Shown: positions 1 through 12,984 of the stretch, piece by piece
How positions within the stretch are numbered: the stretch's first letter is position 1
Layout: every line of letters starts with the position of its first letter
NCBI GenBank assembly: GCA_000827325.1
Contig: KN832900.1
Location: forward strand, 26,098 to 90,097
Origin: Oidiodendron maius Zn
Taxonomy: Eukaryota; Ascomycota; Leotiomycetes; Myxotrichaceae
Length of the DNA stretch: 64,000 bases
Reading direction: 5' to 3'
Notes under the pieces: model-generated
What the model saw: the letters and a program-made list of their open reading frames with translations, nothing else
Databases searched by the model: none
What the model was told of the DNA's origin: nothing
Program-made: the position numbers and the translations under genes

Positions 1-1640
1 TAAGCTAATATATTAGTTACTTTTAAAAAATAATAAACTATTAAACTATTTTATATAATAGTCTATATAAGTCCTATTATTTTAGTAAGTCTTAAGTAGT
101 ATATTAGCTTATTAGCTAATACTATCTTTCTCTCCTTTAGTAATATAGAGAACTACTACTAAAAGCTTATATATAGAACTTTAGTAATCTCTACTATTCT
201 AATACTTCTTTCTTTAGATTTTCTAGAAATAAACTTATTAAGAAAACTAGCTAGTAAAGCCTTTTTAGTCTTTATTACCTTTCTACTATCTTTATAGTCT
301 AGATAATAGAATAATCTATCTATAGAGTTCTTCTTACCTTTATAGTATTTAATATAGAAATTAAATATAACTAATTCTTATATCTACTTTATTTATTTCT
401 AGAATAGCTTTATCTTTATAATAAAGTAATAATAGTTTAAATAATTAATTAAGATCTCTATTATACTAGATATATATACTAGATAAAGCCTCTAGTTCTA
501 GAATATCTTTATAATTACTATAAGTTTAGTATTAGAGATATTATAGTATAGTTTAACTTTTTATAGCTTCTAAAATAGAAATATAATTAGATATTAGTAA
601 CCTTTCTATAACTATAATAAGATAATACTAATTATAAAAGCTAAAGTATTAGTTTTAATCTATATTAAAAGAATAGAGTTATAATAGTAAAGAAAAGAAG
701 CTTAAGTAAATATAACCTTAAGCTTTATAATAGCTTTTAACTTATAGATATTTAACTAGAGCTATTCTAAATCCTTATCTTTTAATAACTTTATAAGTAA
801 TATAGTAATTTTTAAATACTCTCTAATAAAACACTTATAAAATCTAGTAAACTTAAGAAAAACCTAAATTTCCTTTACTAAATAGAATACTAGCTAGTCT
901 CTAATAGTAGCTATATAGCTAGACTCTATATAGATACCTTTAAGGCTAACTATATAATCTAGAAAGTCTACTTTAAAAGTATTAAATATATATTTCTTTA
1001 AGTTAATAAAAAGACTATACTACTATAAATATTTAAAGATATAGTAAATATACTATATATACTCCTTTTTATTATTAGAGTAAATAAGAATATTATTAAA
1101 ATATATAATATAAATATTATTAATTAAATCTTTAAAGACTTTATTAATAAATATCTGGAAAGTTACTAGTATATTAGTAAGACTAAATAGTATAATATAA
1201 TATTTAAAGTAACTATAATAATAATAAAAGATAGTCTTTTATTTATTCTTTACTTTAATATAAATTTAATAATAGATATCTTTTAGATTAAGCTTTATAT
1301 ACCTCTTTACTCTCTCTAGTTAGTTAAAGATCTTTCTAATTAAAGGAAGAAGAGCTTGATTTTTCTAGATTAAGTGATTTAGGGCTTAATAATCAATATA
1401 GAGCTTTAACTACCTATCTTTCTTTAAGATAAATAGAATTAGAGTATTAGTAGAGTTATAGCTAGACTATATTTAACCTCTTTTAATTATATTATTTAGA
1501 TATTCTTTTAGAACTTTAAATTTAGGTTTAATAAAAGAATAAATAAGACTATATAATAGGACTATATCTCTATTAAGGTTAATTATATATATATACTTAT
1601 TAAAAGGGGTAAGAATTCTAGACCTCTTTTCTAAGAATAT
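1..1640 (-). pseudogene. Ty3/gypsy retrotransposon pol relic (reverse transcriptase/RNase H), RIP-saturated, cut by window edge
   Basis: Minus-strand translation gives a decayed gypsy polymerase. From high to low coordinates: the entry to the palm (KVLKEYLNNIIKRG near 1500), LKLYIDY-ALN (near 1400, the family's LCVDYRALN), KNQALLPLIRKIFNQLERV, LNLKDIYY (the L-DAYH motif), and YFNNILIYSNNKKEY near 1080, where the catalytic Y-x-D-D box should read YLDDILIYS, so at least one catalytic aspartate has become Asn. A thumb/RNase H-like stretch follows toward position 600 (FYKCFIRKYLKI). Stops are almost all TAA/TAG where Gln or Trp codons are expected, as RIP produces. No LTR, primer-binding site, protease or integrase could be recognised; the element runs off the window. 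Not functional. Confidence 0.85.
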
Positions 1641-2239
1641 ATAAGTATATATTATTTCCCTTAACTTAATGTATTTTCTTCTTGCTTTCTGACTAGTTGA
1701 TTGCTGCTTTACTCTCCCTTGTCTCCCTCCTAGCTCCCTCCCTGCTTGCCCTTGCTCTCTTCTGCTCAGGGGTATTGACTATTTAGGCTTAGCCTGCTTA
1801 ATCAAGTCTCTAATATATACAACTTTTGGCGAAGCTGGTTCAGGAGGCTATAACACTGGCTATATATTTAAAAAGAGCTAGAGAAGCCATATATACAATT
1901 ATAGATATATAGAGTCCTTTAAAACCCTAGCCTTATACCCTTATAGATCTCACTCCTACTCCTCCTGTTCTTATACTTCACTCTCTATACTATTTACTAC
2001 CTTCAGCCTAGATACTTGTATTTTATACCCTCCTCACCTCTCTTCTTCCCTTTGTATACATGACTCTTACCTCTCTATAGTCCCTCCTATACTAACTAGG
2101 TATATTAAAAATAGATCAGATAAAGAAAAGTTCTGCAGATAGGATTGTAGCTGCTAGAGCAAAAGGTATACCGATATTGGAGGAATCTAGGGCTACTGAT
2201 AAACCGATTCTCTGTAAGGTTGAAAAAGGCACTAAGAAA
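1641..2239. other. Gene-free spacer, pyrimidine-rich
   Basis: No coding relic recognised. The stretch near 1700-1790 and 1950-2100 is rich in CTCCCT/CTTCT runs on the plus strand and much less RIP-mutated than 1-1140, so it is probably a different insertion or promoter-like DNA upstream of the recombinase relic. Confidence 0.4.
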
Positions 2240-5190
2240 AACTATAACATAATAATGGACTTTTGGGATACATAAGACACCTAGACCCTAGGAAGTACAG
2301 GAGAAGCTGCTAATCATATATATTCCTACTTTAGATATAAGATAACTAAGCCAGGCTCTAAGCCTTATAATCTAAAGACAAGCAAGCATTTTATAGAGAC
2401 ATATATAGCAGGATCCAAGGGCTTAAGTATCTAGATAGTCTACTAGAAATAGTCGGATTTTCTTACAGGATAGTAGCAGCAGCTAGAGGAGAGACAAATC
2501 CTATCTGTAGTATTACAATCAATCTATAACGTTAGTATTACCTACCTGAAATCTCTTTATCCTTCTTATATTCCTTTATTTAGTTTATATTAGGGCTAAT
2601 ACAAGTCAAGTATAATCTCTCTATAGAGAGGCAAGAGAAGGTCTATTTAACAGTAGCCTATTTCAACATCCTAATGGAGTACAGATAGCAGAAGGACTGG
2701 TACCAGCTGAAACACTTGGGCACTCTTATAAATAATTATACACTAGATCTCTCCTTTATTTATATATCTGCCTGACTGTCTGAGTTTCTCGAGATATACT
2801 ATAAGGTAAGCTTGATTCTAGCTAGACAAAACTATTATACTTATATATTTAGGATCTCGAATTTGGAATCCTTAAAAATAAAAAAGGACAGGCAACGCTT
2901 AGCGTAATTCCTACAAGAAATATAAAGAGGTTTATAAAAAATCCTAGTAGAAGGTGAGTGCATATCTAGAATACTAGTGACAGTTGCAAGTAACTATAGA
3001 TATAGACCAAAACATGGACTGTATAAGGATATAGAACTGCTCTTTACAAACCCTCTGCTCCTATTTTTCGCAATCGCCATAGCAAATAATGCTTTTCGAC
3101 ATTACGATTCCCTAGAAAGTATCTTCGATATTCCAGCTCCAAGACAGGGGATAGTTAAAATTTTGAAGTTTAAGAAAAGCTTCAAAAATATTCCCTTCTT
3201 CTAGTATATATCCTGTAACGGGCCTACAGGTGAGCCTAAAAAGGCAACATCCTACTATCGCTATAAGGTAGCATTAGGCTATAGGGCTAGATATATAGTC
3301 AATATCACGACATATGCTGGTAGGAGGGAAGTTATAGTTAAGGTTGCAGGTAGGTCTATAGATCCAAGGATAATCTACACTCTACTAACACCCTTTATAG
3401 AGGATAGCTACAAAGAGACAGCAAGCATGAAGTTCTCTAGGTATAGTAACCCTAATGTCTGCCATGAAGCTTACACAAGCTTACTCCTTGTTGATAGCCA
3501 GTCAAGTTACTGGAATAAGGAACGGGATAGAGACATTATGGACTCCTTCTGCAGCATATTGCTTCAGTAGCATCTATCGATAATACACTCTTTGCCTATA
3601 AAGGTACAAGACGACCTCCGTTATCGACCCGACTTTGTAGAGCGGCACGAAGAGATCAAGAGCCTTAGTGAAAGGCTTAAGGGGCTCACTGTAGAGGCTA
3701 AGGTTAAAGAGGCTAAGAAACGTCAGCAAGAGCTGCAGTGGAAGCAGCACCAAGCTATGTCTGAAGAGCTTAGTAAGTGGCGTAATATCCAGTAGGGTGA
3801 CAGAGACACTGATCTTGAAGACACTGATCTCGAAGATAATGTCGCCTCCTGTCCCGCTTTCTTCAACTGTATCCGGCATCTGAACCTGCTACATAACAAA
3901 CTAGCATCTTCACTGTTCAAAAACGAAGGTCTATACAGCCTGGCCGGTATAGAAGTTCTTCGTAACATGATTGTATTATATAAAGAAGACATCCAGGTAG
4001 CTTATAGACCTAGCTTATACCCTAAAAATGGCTGTTGTCCTGTATACAGTAAAGGCATAGATCAGTACAGTATGTCTCTGCAAATAGTAGTTTATATAGG
4101 CTAACTCTCTACCAGGATCAAGTGTAGTAAGGAATAGGATTATATTTTCCAATATTGTACTAAAGCACTTAAGCAAAAGTATAGCTTTATAGAACTATAC
4201 TTCCAATACAATATATAGGTTACTAGCAAAGCTAAATAGTGTACTCACTATCAAACCTATCTGGACGATATCGCTACACTCCCGTTTCTATTCAATCCTC
4301 TCAGATTTCGCAAAACCCTTACTATAGTAGGATAATGCCCCTTTTATATCTTCAATTCTGTACTGGATCCGGAAACCAGGTTCAAGCAGTTCCTCTATAC
4401 CTAACTGTAGAAGGAGTATATCAATAAACATTTTATATACCTAGAGCAATCCTACAGGGGACCAGACAAGAGCAAGACTTTTCAATGTCCTAATATACAA
4501 TACGGTTTATCTTTCGACTCCATCCGGGGTCTCCGCTATCATTGTTATAACAGCTAAGGTATTGACCTTATTAAGTTTACTCTACTGAAAAGCTGTACAA
4601 GAGGGAAGAAGCGCACTATTAAGGCTAATAAGGGGCCAAAAAGCAAGGAAAGTAACATATGCTTCGTTAACGAGACTATAGAAACACTATCGTCTCGAGA
4701 TTGTTTTATCCCTAAAGACAAGGTAGGCAGAAAGTCCAGGAGGAGAAGGCCAAGGAAGCACCCTACTCCGATTTCCAAAGCGGACTCTGGTGTGAAGATA
4801 CCACTGTCCCCAACTATACATGGCAAGCATAGACAAAAGAAGAAAAGAATACTATACACTACATCACCTGCAGGGTCTTCTAGTTGTTCCGCAAGCTCCT
4901 AGAGCTATATCACGCTATCTAGTACCGAATTAGAAGGCAACGAATTTCGACGAGATTGTAATAATGAGACTACAAGTCTATCCTCATGGTCTGTAAGTAT
5001 ACATCACGATACTTCACTGGATCTGAAGCTTGGGGATAGAGCAGGGAGTGAGAGCGAGTCTGAATATAAGCTTGTGGAGTCAGCTAATTATAAGAGTTAT
5101 TGGGTGAGTCGCAAGAGAAAGAGGGTTACCATACCAGCCCAGGGTATGGCGACTAGGCCTGAGCTTGTAATTTATATCTAGAAGGTCCTG
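2240..5190 (+). pseudogene. DUF3435 tyrosine recombinase ('captain'-type) relic
   Basis: A single plus-strand coding relic of roughly 980 codons with scattered TAG/TAA stops and frame slips. Recognisable DUF3435 signatures in order: N-terminal core-binding part (ANHIYSYFRYKITKPGSKPY near 2310); LLFTNPLLLFFAIAIANNAF (near 3040); catalytic-domain stretch TTYAGRREVIVKV (near 3310), where the family has its Arg box; MKFSRYSNPNVCHEAYTSLL (near 3430), where MGH...Y is expected, so the catalytic His looks lost; LLVDSQSSYW; SLPIKVQDDLRYRPDFV (near 3590); ELSKWRNIQ; VLRNMIVLYKEDIQVAYRP (near 3955); and a late Cys/His finger (CPNIQYG...RYHCYN near 4490-4550). DUF3435 proteins are the tyrosine recombinases that mobilise Starship elements, normally at one end and pointing inward. 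Here it points toward the rest of the window. Family assignment is firm; activity is excluded by the stops. Confidence 0.85.
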
Positions 5191-5525
5191 AAAAAGGTAG
5201 ATGAACTTTAGCTGAAGATCAAATCTTCTTAGGCAGACAAGGCAAAGCTAAGAACACAGGCGGCAGCGAGTAATCTGGCTAACGGGAAGAGGTTTGGGAG
5301 GACAGAGCTATATTGGTGCTCGGTCTACTATCTTATTATAGTCACCAGGACAAGATCTGCCTAGAGACTAGCTATGCATGATGTAATTAGGGCTACCAAC
5401 GCCCCATTATACTCTTATATATATTCCTTCTATCTCCCCTCCTTCTTCTACTATCTTCATCTATCTTTATCCCACTTTATCCCATTTATCTTTATCTAAC
5501 GAAACCTATAGTAGCAACAAAAAGC

Positions 5526-5935
5526 ATGCTTCAGGATTTACAACGACCCTCCAATATACACGAGATGTCCGTTTTTTATCCCATACTATATAGTAGCTCC
5601 AGAAAGATCAAGTCGCAAAATCCTGTTATGTTCCTTGTTGCCATAGCCCTAGCTAGTAGGGCATTCAAGGACTATAATACAGTTGATGAAATTTTTAACC
5701 TGGAAGCTCTATATTACAATCAACTGATCTTGGAATAGGCTGCCTATATACTATATATGCCAATTCCTTGAATCCTATTCTCGGGACTATTAAAGGGCAC
5801 GTTCCAGCAATCTGGCTACAAAAGGGTTACAACATCTAGCGTTCAAAGAGAGTATTTAATATACCCAGACAGTAAGAGCTTTTATTCCACTTAGATTTCT
5901 TATTTATATCTATTAATTGAAGTTAAGATCATGGT
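5526..5935 (+). pseudogene. Second DUF3435 recombinase fragment
   Basis: Plus-strand stretch KSQNPVMFLVAIALASRAFKDYNTVDEIFNLE (5606-5707) matches the same segment of DUF3435 that the longer relic carries at about 3040-3130, and after a one-base frame slip continues as ATKGLQHLAFKESI...RAFIPLRFLIY, which fits the region leading to the Arg box. It is therefore a second, truncated copy rather than a continuation of the first. Its sequence differs from the first relic, so it is a different paralogue. No N- or C-terminal parts were found. Confidence 0.65.
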
Positions 5936-6889
5936 TTTTCAATGGCCCAAATAATAAACTTTGCTAGCTATAAGCCCATTAACAGAAGGTCTTTGCTTTT
6001 AAGCAAAGTTTCTACTATACTAAGGTTAAAAGAGAGCAAGGAGAGTGATAGCAATAATAATCTAGATAGAATAGTTAAGGAGGAGGATAGCCATTTTGAC
6101 TAAGTTAAAGGTATATATATTTGATTTTTATTCACTATACAGTACCTTTATAGTACTTCATAAGATACTACTAAAACATTAAAGTATATGGACTTGAACA
6201 GGGCTATAAGGCAGTTTAGGAGAGAACAGTAATTTGGTTCAGGTAGGTCAATTGAAATCTAACTAGTTATAACCTTCAGCTCTAAATAAGAATATACTTA
6301 GCGAGGGCAAGATATAGCACCATTGTTATCTGGCCATTAATAGTAGAAGAAGAAACACTAGCCAGATGTTACAAATAAGATGTCGCTATTTCTGCTAGTG
6401 AAGTACTCTATATAGATAACATAAATGGGTATACAGATATAGATAGTCTGTACACTTAAGCCTAAAGGTAATGAAGGGAGGAGGATTTTGGGTAACTCTA
6501 GTAGCTATAGGATACGCTTGCTCTAAAGTCAATTACTACTGTATTGCATCTTGCTACTAAGCCAATATATTAGTATCAGTCAGCATTACAAATATCTATA
6601 CTAGCCCTAAGTTTCTCCTATATCTCAAACAAATAACCTAATCAGACTAAGCAGACTGAAATACAGCAGATAGAAGTAGTAGCAAGAAGAATTAGCTAGA
6701 TATATCTATAAACCTTTATTTTCTGTATGTCTTATAGTATATAGTTGGAACCTTATAGTTTTATCTCCTAGTATCGATAGATCCTTAAAGTGTAACAGGA
6801 AGCACCTCTTCTTAAACAAATATATATATCATTCAGGTTATACATTATTTAGATACTGCTATACAGCAATAGCAATTTCCAGAAACAAC
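5936..6889. other. AT-rich stretch, nothing recognised
   Basis: All frames are closed by frequent TAG/TAA. I see no conserved motif, repeat or RNA gene. Confidence 0.4.
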
Positions 6890-8245
6890 GAAATCAGTAT
6901 TGTACCCTCTATCCTAATCATTATAAGTATCCTGTTCAATCCATTTTGACTTAAAAACTTACTAATAGAACACCCTATTATAAACAATATAGTTTACTAG
7001 AATGACTATAAGATACAATATTATAACCTGAAACGGGTCAAGGATTATGTTTATATCTAGGGTACTATAGATCCAGCCAATAATAACAGCTATAAAGAAA
7101 ACAAAAAGTGCAATTCAAATACTAGAGCCAAAGGCAGTCTTAATAATCCAAGCTATATTTTCTCTGCAAGAGTAAAGGATTGCTGTAATATACTTAACAG
7201 ACACTATAATAGTTGGTATTATTATAAGTCCAACAAAGCTCTTTAATATATTTATAGTATCGCTAGGCGCTTTAATAGATTCCATGATATAGATAGATAT
7301 AAAGACTATTACAGTTAATGAATATAGCAAAATTAGGCTATTGATATATATAGGGTATTAAGGCTTATCCAAGCATGCTTCTTGTACAGTATCTTATATC
7401 TCTTGTAAACTTTGCTGTTTAGTTCCCAATCTTGGATAAGGAATAGCTGTTGCTAGGAGACCTATATTTACTAATATAGGCTATATAGCTAATACTCTAA
7501 TGCCAGGAACCAGCTCGTTAGTTATTATATCTATATAAGTATAGTAAAAGAACTCTAAATAGCTTATAAATTCGAGAAGAAGCATAATGGCTGTTCTGTA
7601 GGATATAGCTATTAAGCCAGATTCCCTATCTAATAATAATAAGCGATTAAGCATCCTAATTGACTATACTTATCAACCTACCTTAAGACTAGCTTTTAAA
7701 GGCTATTAGAAGAGCAATGCTTACAAGACTGACAACAAGCAGTTGTATGTTTGTATAAGCAATAATAAGTGGATAGAATTGTCTTTTATTTCGAATGCCA
7801 CTAAACAAGAGACAAGTGCTGAATATAACAAGGCAACCAGAGAGGAGAGACCCAGTTAAGGCAGTTTGAGCGATAATAGATTTATATCTGGTTACTGCTA
7901 TAATCACGAAATATAGTTCAGATCCGTTTCTATTATTGTTAGTATCTAACTTCCTTTCAGACATTTCTATACCTAAGTACTCTATTTACTAGTCCTTCTA
8001 GAAACTTATAATCTTCCCTTTATAACCTTAATACTATATCTTTAATAGCAAACCGGAAAATTGCAGATACTGGAATAATAGTTATAGTACTGATAATAAA
8101 CTCTGATAGAGACCCCTACTATATGAAATGAAGTGTTATACTTGAACAAAATAGGGCTAAAGAGAACGCCAAGACTATATACTAAATCAGTAACTTCCTT
8201 TGCCTCTTAGGTCTTATAAGCAGTAGTATTTTGCTTAGTATCATA
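6890..8245 (-). pseudogene. Decayed Ca2+/H+ exchanger (CAX/VCX1 family)
   Basis: Three minus-strand open blocks line up in order with the vacuolar calcium/proton exchanger family. Block 1 (about 8240-8020): ITIIPVSAIFRFAIKDIVLRL, matching the N-terminal helix around 'AIIPLAALLSFATEELA'. Block 2 (7964-7689): GSELYFVIIAVTRYKSII then TGSLLSGCLVIFSTCLLFSG, matching the first GNAVELI repeat and the GSILSNLLLVLGM helix. Block 3 (7330-6890): SFVGLIIIPTIIVSVKYITA, where the family has the second GNAAEH repeat, then AFGSSI-IALFVFFIAVIIGW and LDPFQVIILYLIVILVNYI. The acidic and polar ion-binding residues of both alpha repeats are altered (for example GNAAEH has become VSVKY). The family moves Ca2+ into vacuoles in exchange for protons; this copy is dead. 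Assignment rests on helix-by-helix resemblance. Confidence 0.7.
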
Positions 8246-8935
8246 TTATCTCGGGACTATAAATCGTTATACTTTATTAAGAACCACTTCAAACGTGATG
8301 TATATTGATTGATCACTAGTTAACCAATTTTTGTTAAGCTACTTCTAGTGATTGAGATAACGCTATATTCAGCTTCTATAGGCGACTTTAAGATAGGTTT
8401 GACCTTAGCTGTACTTCCTATAGTACAGAAACCCCTTTATGATATCCTAATCAAATTGCCTTACAGGAAGACAAGTTCGGTATTACTGTAGTTAATTGTT
8501 TTTAGCGGGCTCTATTTCCAGACGCTTTGTAATACACCCTAAAATCACTATTATCTATATAATAAGTTTATAGACTTATAAGGATAAGATTTAAAATGCC
8601 TGAACAGTAGATTGATCTTGGTATAGAGACTTCTCACTATAGACATATTATTATAGCTCTTAGATCAAACCTGAAAAAATCTTGCTCTTTATCCTTCCTT
8701 GTTAGTAATCATATTAAATTCCTTGTCTAACAATAGAGTTGTAACTCTAAGTACTGATAACTGATAGATAGTTAAACAGTATATAATAATTTAAGACATT
8801 AGTCCTGATACAGTAGAGAATATAGTGTATTTCAAAATTAAATCACAAAATTTTAATGGACCTCCTCCTACCCTAATTCCCTAGGTCTTTCTTGTTTAAA
8901 ACCTTATCTATATTATATAAATGCCGAAACTTAAG
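8246..8935. other. Spacer with a degraded copy of repeat R1
   Basis: No gene recognised. The plus-strand segment near 8486-8540 (TTTTTAGCGGGCTCTATTTC) resembles the inner part of the R1 repeat seen intact at 43866 and 52376. Confidence 0.4.
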
Positions 8936-8939
8936 CTAC

Positions 8940-9310
8940 TCCTTATCAAAGCTTTTTAGTCCTGGTTGCACCAAAAACCAGTAACAGTATCACCATTAAT
9001 AAGAACAAAGCCGCTTGTTTTGCCCTTGCTAAATGAGCCTGAGCCCCAATAACCACTGCTCTTGATCTATCCAAACTCGACAGGAGCTCTACCGCTGTTA
9101 TATGCCATAAGCATAGTACTAGTATTTAAAGAGAAGTCTTTGATAGACAAGCTTCAGTTACTGTAACAGAAAAGGCTATTAAAGGGGATACACCTGTATA
9201 GTCGTGCTTACTGGTGTTATACCATGTACCATTACAATTAAAATTGGCAGTCTGATTTTGGCCATTATTAATATTAATTGTATATGAGTTTACTGTACCT
9301 ATTATAAGAC
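8940..9310 (-). pseudogene. Unrecognised secreted-type coding relic
   Basis: Minus-strand frames read NFNCNGTWYNTSKHDYTGVS, SVTVTEACLS, then after a frame slip STMLMAYNSGRAPVEFG, IKSSGYWGSGSFSKGKTSGF and VLINGDTVTGFWCNQD. The Cys/Asn-Gly-rich composition suggests an extracellular beta-strand protein, but I do not recognise the family. Stops and a frameshift make it non-functional. Confidence 0.35.
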
Positions 9311-9526
9311 TTGGGGATATAAGATATAGTTGAATACTATAACAAGTCTCTTTAGAAGAAGAAATTGTTCTACTTCTCTTTATATTAGTTGAGAATAATA
9401 GAGTGACTTATACTTAAGAGTATTATACTAAGCTCAGGCTAATATATAGATGATATTTTATAACCGGTTTGTATCACTATAGCAGGATAAAGCAGTCCTT
9501 AAACAAATCACTCTCTATTAATCCTT

Positions 9527-9645
9527 ACTACAGTAAAAGGCGAATTGGTTAATTCTTTCTAGCAGGGTCTGCTTGTAGCTGTACACCCCTGCTTAGTTAT
9601 ACTATTCTCCAATTCTTGCTCCTTCTGTGCTAATTCCCTGTCTAA
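9527..9645 (+). repeat. Repeat R1, decayed copy
   Basis: Starts TACAGTAAAAGGCGAATT and continues to a GCAGGGTCTGCTTGTAGCTG block, the same order of blocks as R1 copies at 30078, 43866 and (reverse) 52376. No opposite-orientation partner was seen nearby. Confidence 0.6.
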
Positions 9646-10559
9646 CCTTCCTTAATACACTTAGCGCTTTTATGCTAGCCATGATTATAGCTGTAATTGG
9701 ATACTATACAGTATATTTTACTCAAGGAATTGCTAACAATATATATATTTTTGATATACCCACTATATATAGAGGTAGTTTATAGAGTAATAAAGACAAC
9801 AATTATCCTGAACCAATTTCTCGAGAATACAATAGGTATTATCTAATTCAGTTCAATTATTCTGGCTAAGTTTATATTATCTTTAGTTCTCAGAAGTGAT
9901 TTAATAGCACGGACCATCTAAGGGTATATATATTAATTTATATTTGTATATAATACATTCCTACTTTATAGGTATTATATCGATATAGAGTTGATAACTT
10001 GAATTTGCTACTACAGTAGAAGAAGCCTATTAAATATACAAGCAGTATACTATATACCTGTATATATTATGTTTCTTGGTACTCTAATAATGGGACCTAC
10101 TGAAAACAGAATCGGTAGCGCTTGAAGTATATATAACAGGTTAGAGTACTATACTACTAAAAGTGTATTTAGAATCTATATAGAGGCTAGGGACTAAGCG
10201 TTAATACACTAGGTAAGAAAATCCAAGACAAAATTAAAGCCCTAGTTTCCACTATTATTCTAGCTAACTAGTCCCTTAGTCTTGCTATCACTAACTATAT
10301 ACAGTATACAGTAGGGAACATTGCCTCTATAGCAGGAAAACCTTATAATATATATAATATAAGGTATCTAGCTTCTGTTGATATATTGCTCTAGAACATT
10401 TATATTGTATTACCAGGTTCCTATTATATACAGTCTGATCAAATTGTTATATATTGGGGAGGCAGTTATTAAAGGTTTATTAGAGATAGTACAAGTACCT
10501 ATACCTGTAAGGATACGTTGGATAGTCACTGTTATAGTCAAGACATCAGAACTGTAGTT
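9646..10559. other. AT-rich stretch, nothing recognised
   Basis: TpA-rich, all frames closed. No motif recognised. Confidence 0.4.
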
Positions 10560-11120
10560 AGGGCTGGAATTAGGTGTATTTGTCTAAGAAGCAGGAGCAG
10601 GAGCTGCAGCTATAGTTGTGATTCCTGAACAGCCGCTTCTACTTCCTGCTAAGAGTTCCTCTAGACTACTAGAGGCGTTTATATTAAAGGTATAGAATAT
10701 CTTGTCTATGATCTCCCAGCTAATTGGGATATAGCTATCAATATATATGTTTGCTAAGAGCTTGCTGAAGACCAAGTAACTAAAGTCTAGTCCTAGGGCT
10801 CTATTAGAGTCCTATATAGTACTTGAGGGCAAACCAGTGCTATAGCACTAATAGCCGTTACTAATGAAAAGAGGAAGGCTTGACAGTACCCCATTAACGG
10901 AAACGATTACCTTCTTTCTATAATATATAGCTATATCTCCAATAAGTTAGCTGTAGTTTATAGCAACAAGATATTCCAAGTTGACCTAGTCAAGTGATAG
11001 CGCTATTAATAAGCTATACTCTACTAAACCTTTGTTCTGAAATATAAAATCGTTGCTATATATATCCACCTCCCTAATATTATAGTAGTAGGTACCAAAT
11101 CCTGTTCCGCTATAAATAGC
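10560..11120 (-). pseudogene. Decayed extracellular-type protein, possibly von Willebrand D-like
   Basis: One minus-strand frame is open over about 185 codons apart from a few TAG/TAA stops. It reads GTGFGTYYYNIREVDIYSND, IYYRKKVIVSVNGVLSSLPL, ALGLDFSYLVFSKLLANIYI and ends ELLAGSRSGCSGITTIAAAP. The 'KKVIVSVNG...SLPLFISNG' block followed by a second beta-rich block resembles the repeating pattern of von Willebrand type D domains, but the diagnostic CGLCGN motif is not visible, so this is only a suggestion. A single frame with only RIP-type stops points to a recently dead gene. Confidence 0.35.
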
Positions 11121-11856
11121 TACCTAGATAAAGCAATTCAAGATATATAAACTAGTTACTGCAAATATTTATACCTTTATTTTTTATAATATAGAATAAT
11201 ACTAATAAAAATTGTACTGCAGTATAGTACTATACTATAATAGGAAGGAAAATAAGTATAAATACCCTTATCCTTATCTGTATAATTAAATCACTTCTTC
11301 AGAACTTAAAGAGTAGGATGCCAATTTTATAGCTATATACAGTTGTATATAGGAGAACATACAATATATCTTAAGGCTTAATACTAGCCTTTAGGTATTT
11401 AAGAAGAATCGAGCTGGTTTTGGTATTTGTCCAAATGGCCAAGGGCTAAATCTAGTAATAAAACTAGACAAGACTATCAAGTTCTGAATAACGGTCCTAT
11501 ATAGTAATCCGTCTAACATTCTATTTACAATTATTCTATCTTAACTCTATCAGATACTCTCTATTTTACCTCTAGCTTTCTTTAGATAGGCAACCTACAA
11601 GATAGCCAGCCTACAATCAAGCAATTTGGCCTGCTCTGAATAGAACAAGAAGTATAGAGAGAGGTTATTATAGTATATATATAAATGAAATATCTTGTTT
11701 CTTCTCTTTCTTGTCTAATAGTTATACCTAGAAAATAAACTAGGAATTCTAATAGAGCTCTCCTAAGTACAACTTAAACTAAACCCTAATAATATATATT
11801 TATAGGAGAAGATAGACAATAAAGGGTATCTTTTCTTAAAGAATATAAGCAATTAC

Positions 11857-12580
11857 TTGATCCGTGCTTTAAAAGAGCTATATCAGGAAGTCAGCCAATT
11901 ATTTAAAGTTGTCAAGAACAGAAAATCAGACATCTTTCAGGATAAAAGTATTAGTAGCTTATATTACCCCAAGGAAAGTAACAGCTATCGTTCAAGAATT
12001 AATAAGCTAGAAAATTGCTTGATAGAACAGACAAGCAAGATTAGGCACTAGAAAAGCAAAGCAGACTTCAAGGCAAAGATAAGGGAACAAGCTAAGAAGA
12101 AATTGTCAGAGTCTGAAAGAATAATTCAGGTTATACTAGGAGATAGGCAGAGGTTAGAGCAATACATTAAGGACTGGAAGATAATAGCGGAATAGTATAA
12201 AGAAAGGAGACAAGAGCTGGACCAAGCAGTAAGAAAGATATTATACTGCCTTAAAGATATTCAGCTTGAACTAGATAGCTAGACTAATATTATACTTTAT
12301 ATTAACTGCTATAGGAACTGCTTGAGATTAATTCCTTATAGGTAATATAAGAGGAAACTATTTATGCTCAAACTAGATTAGAATATAGCTAGCGGAATAA
12401 CCATTATCTTGTCTCTTTAGAGAATATACTAGCTATACCTAAGGTTACTTTAGGTTATCCTGACAACAATCCCCTCTATTCCTCGGCCAAAATTTAGTAT
12501 AACTACTAAGGTAGGCTATAAAGATCAAGGAGAGTACAGATAGGTACTGAATAGTAATAAGTTACCTTAAGTTAATTTAT
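11857..12580 (+). pseudogene. Coiled-coil protein relic
   Basis: Plus-strand frame with heptad-like, charged sequence interrupted by TAG stops: LKELYQEVSQLFKVVKNRKS, SRINKLENCLIEQTSKIRH, KIREQAKKKLSESERIIQVI, RQRLEQYIKDWKIIAE, ERRQELDQAVRKILY. A long helical rod is likely; no family recognised. A similar coiled-coil relic lies at 18000-18420 and may be a paralogue. Confidence 0.45.
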
Positions 12581-12984
12581 ATTTGTAATATAGTACAATA
12601 CCTAACTAGAGAAGGAAAATATATGATAATAGAACTATAGAACAAATAATACAACTTAAGGAGATAGTATAGTACTAAATAAGTGTATACTAAGAGAGAT
12701 AACCTTAACAAGGGACTAAATCCAGTAAAGCGGGTAACTAGCCTAAAAATATTAAATATTAAAGGGTAAAGGAAGTTGCCAAGTGGAAAACAAGTATAGA
12801 ATAGAGAAGGGAAGTTAGCAGATAATATATATATAAGACCTTAACTCTTCTTTCCTACTGAATATCAAACCTTAAACCTTATATAATAGAGGCTGCTAAT
12901 ACTTCAGCCTAATATATATCCTATAACTATATTCCCTTTCTAGTCTGCTTCTTGTCTAGCTTGTTCTATTTGTTAATATTATTA

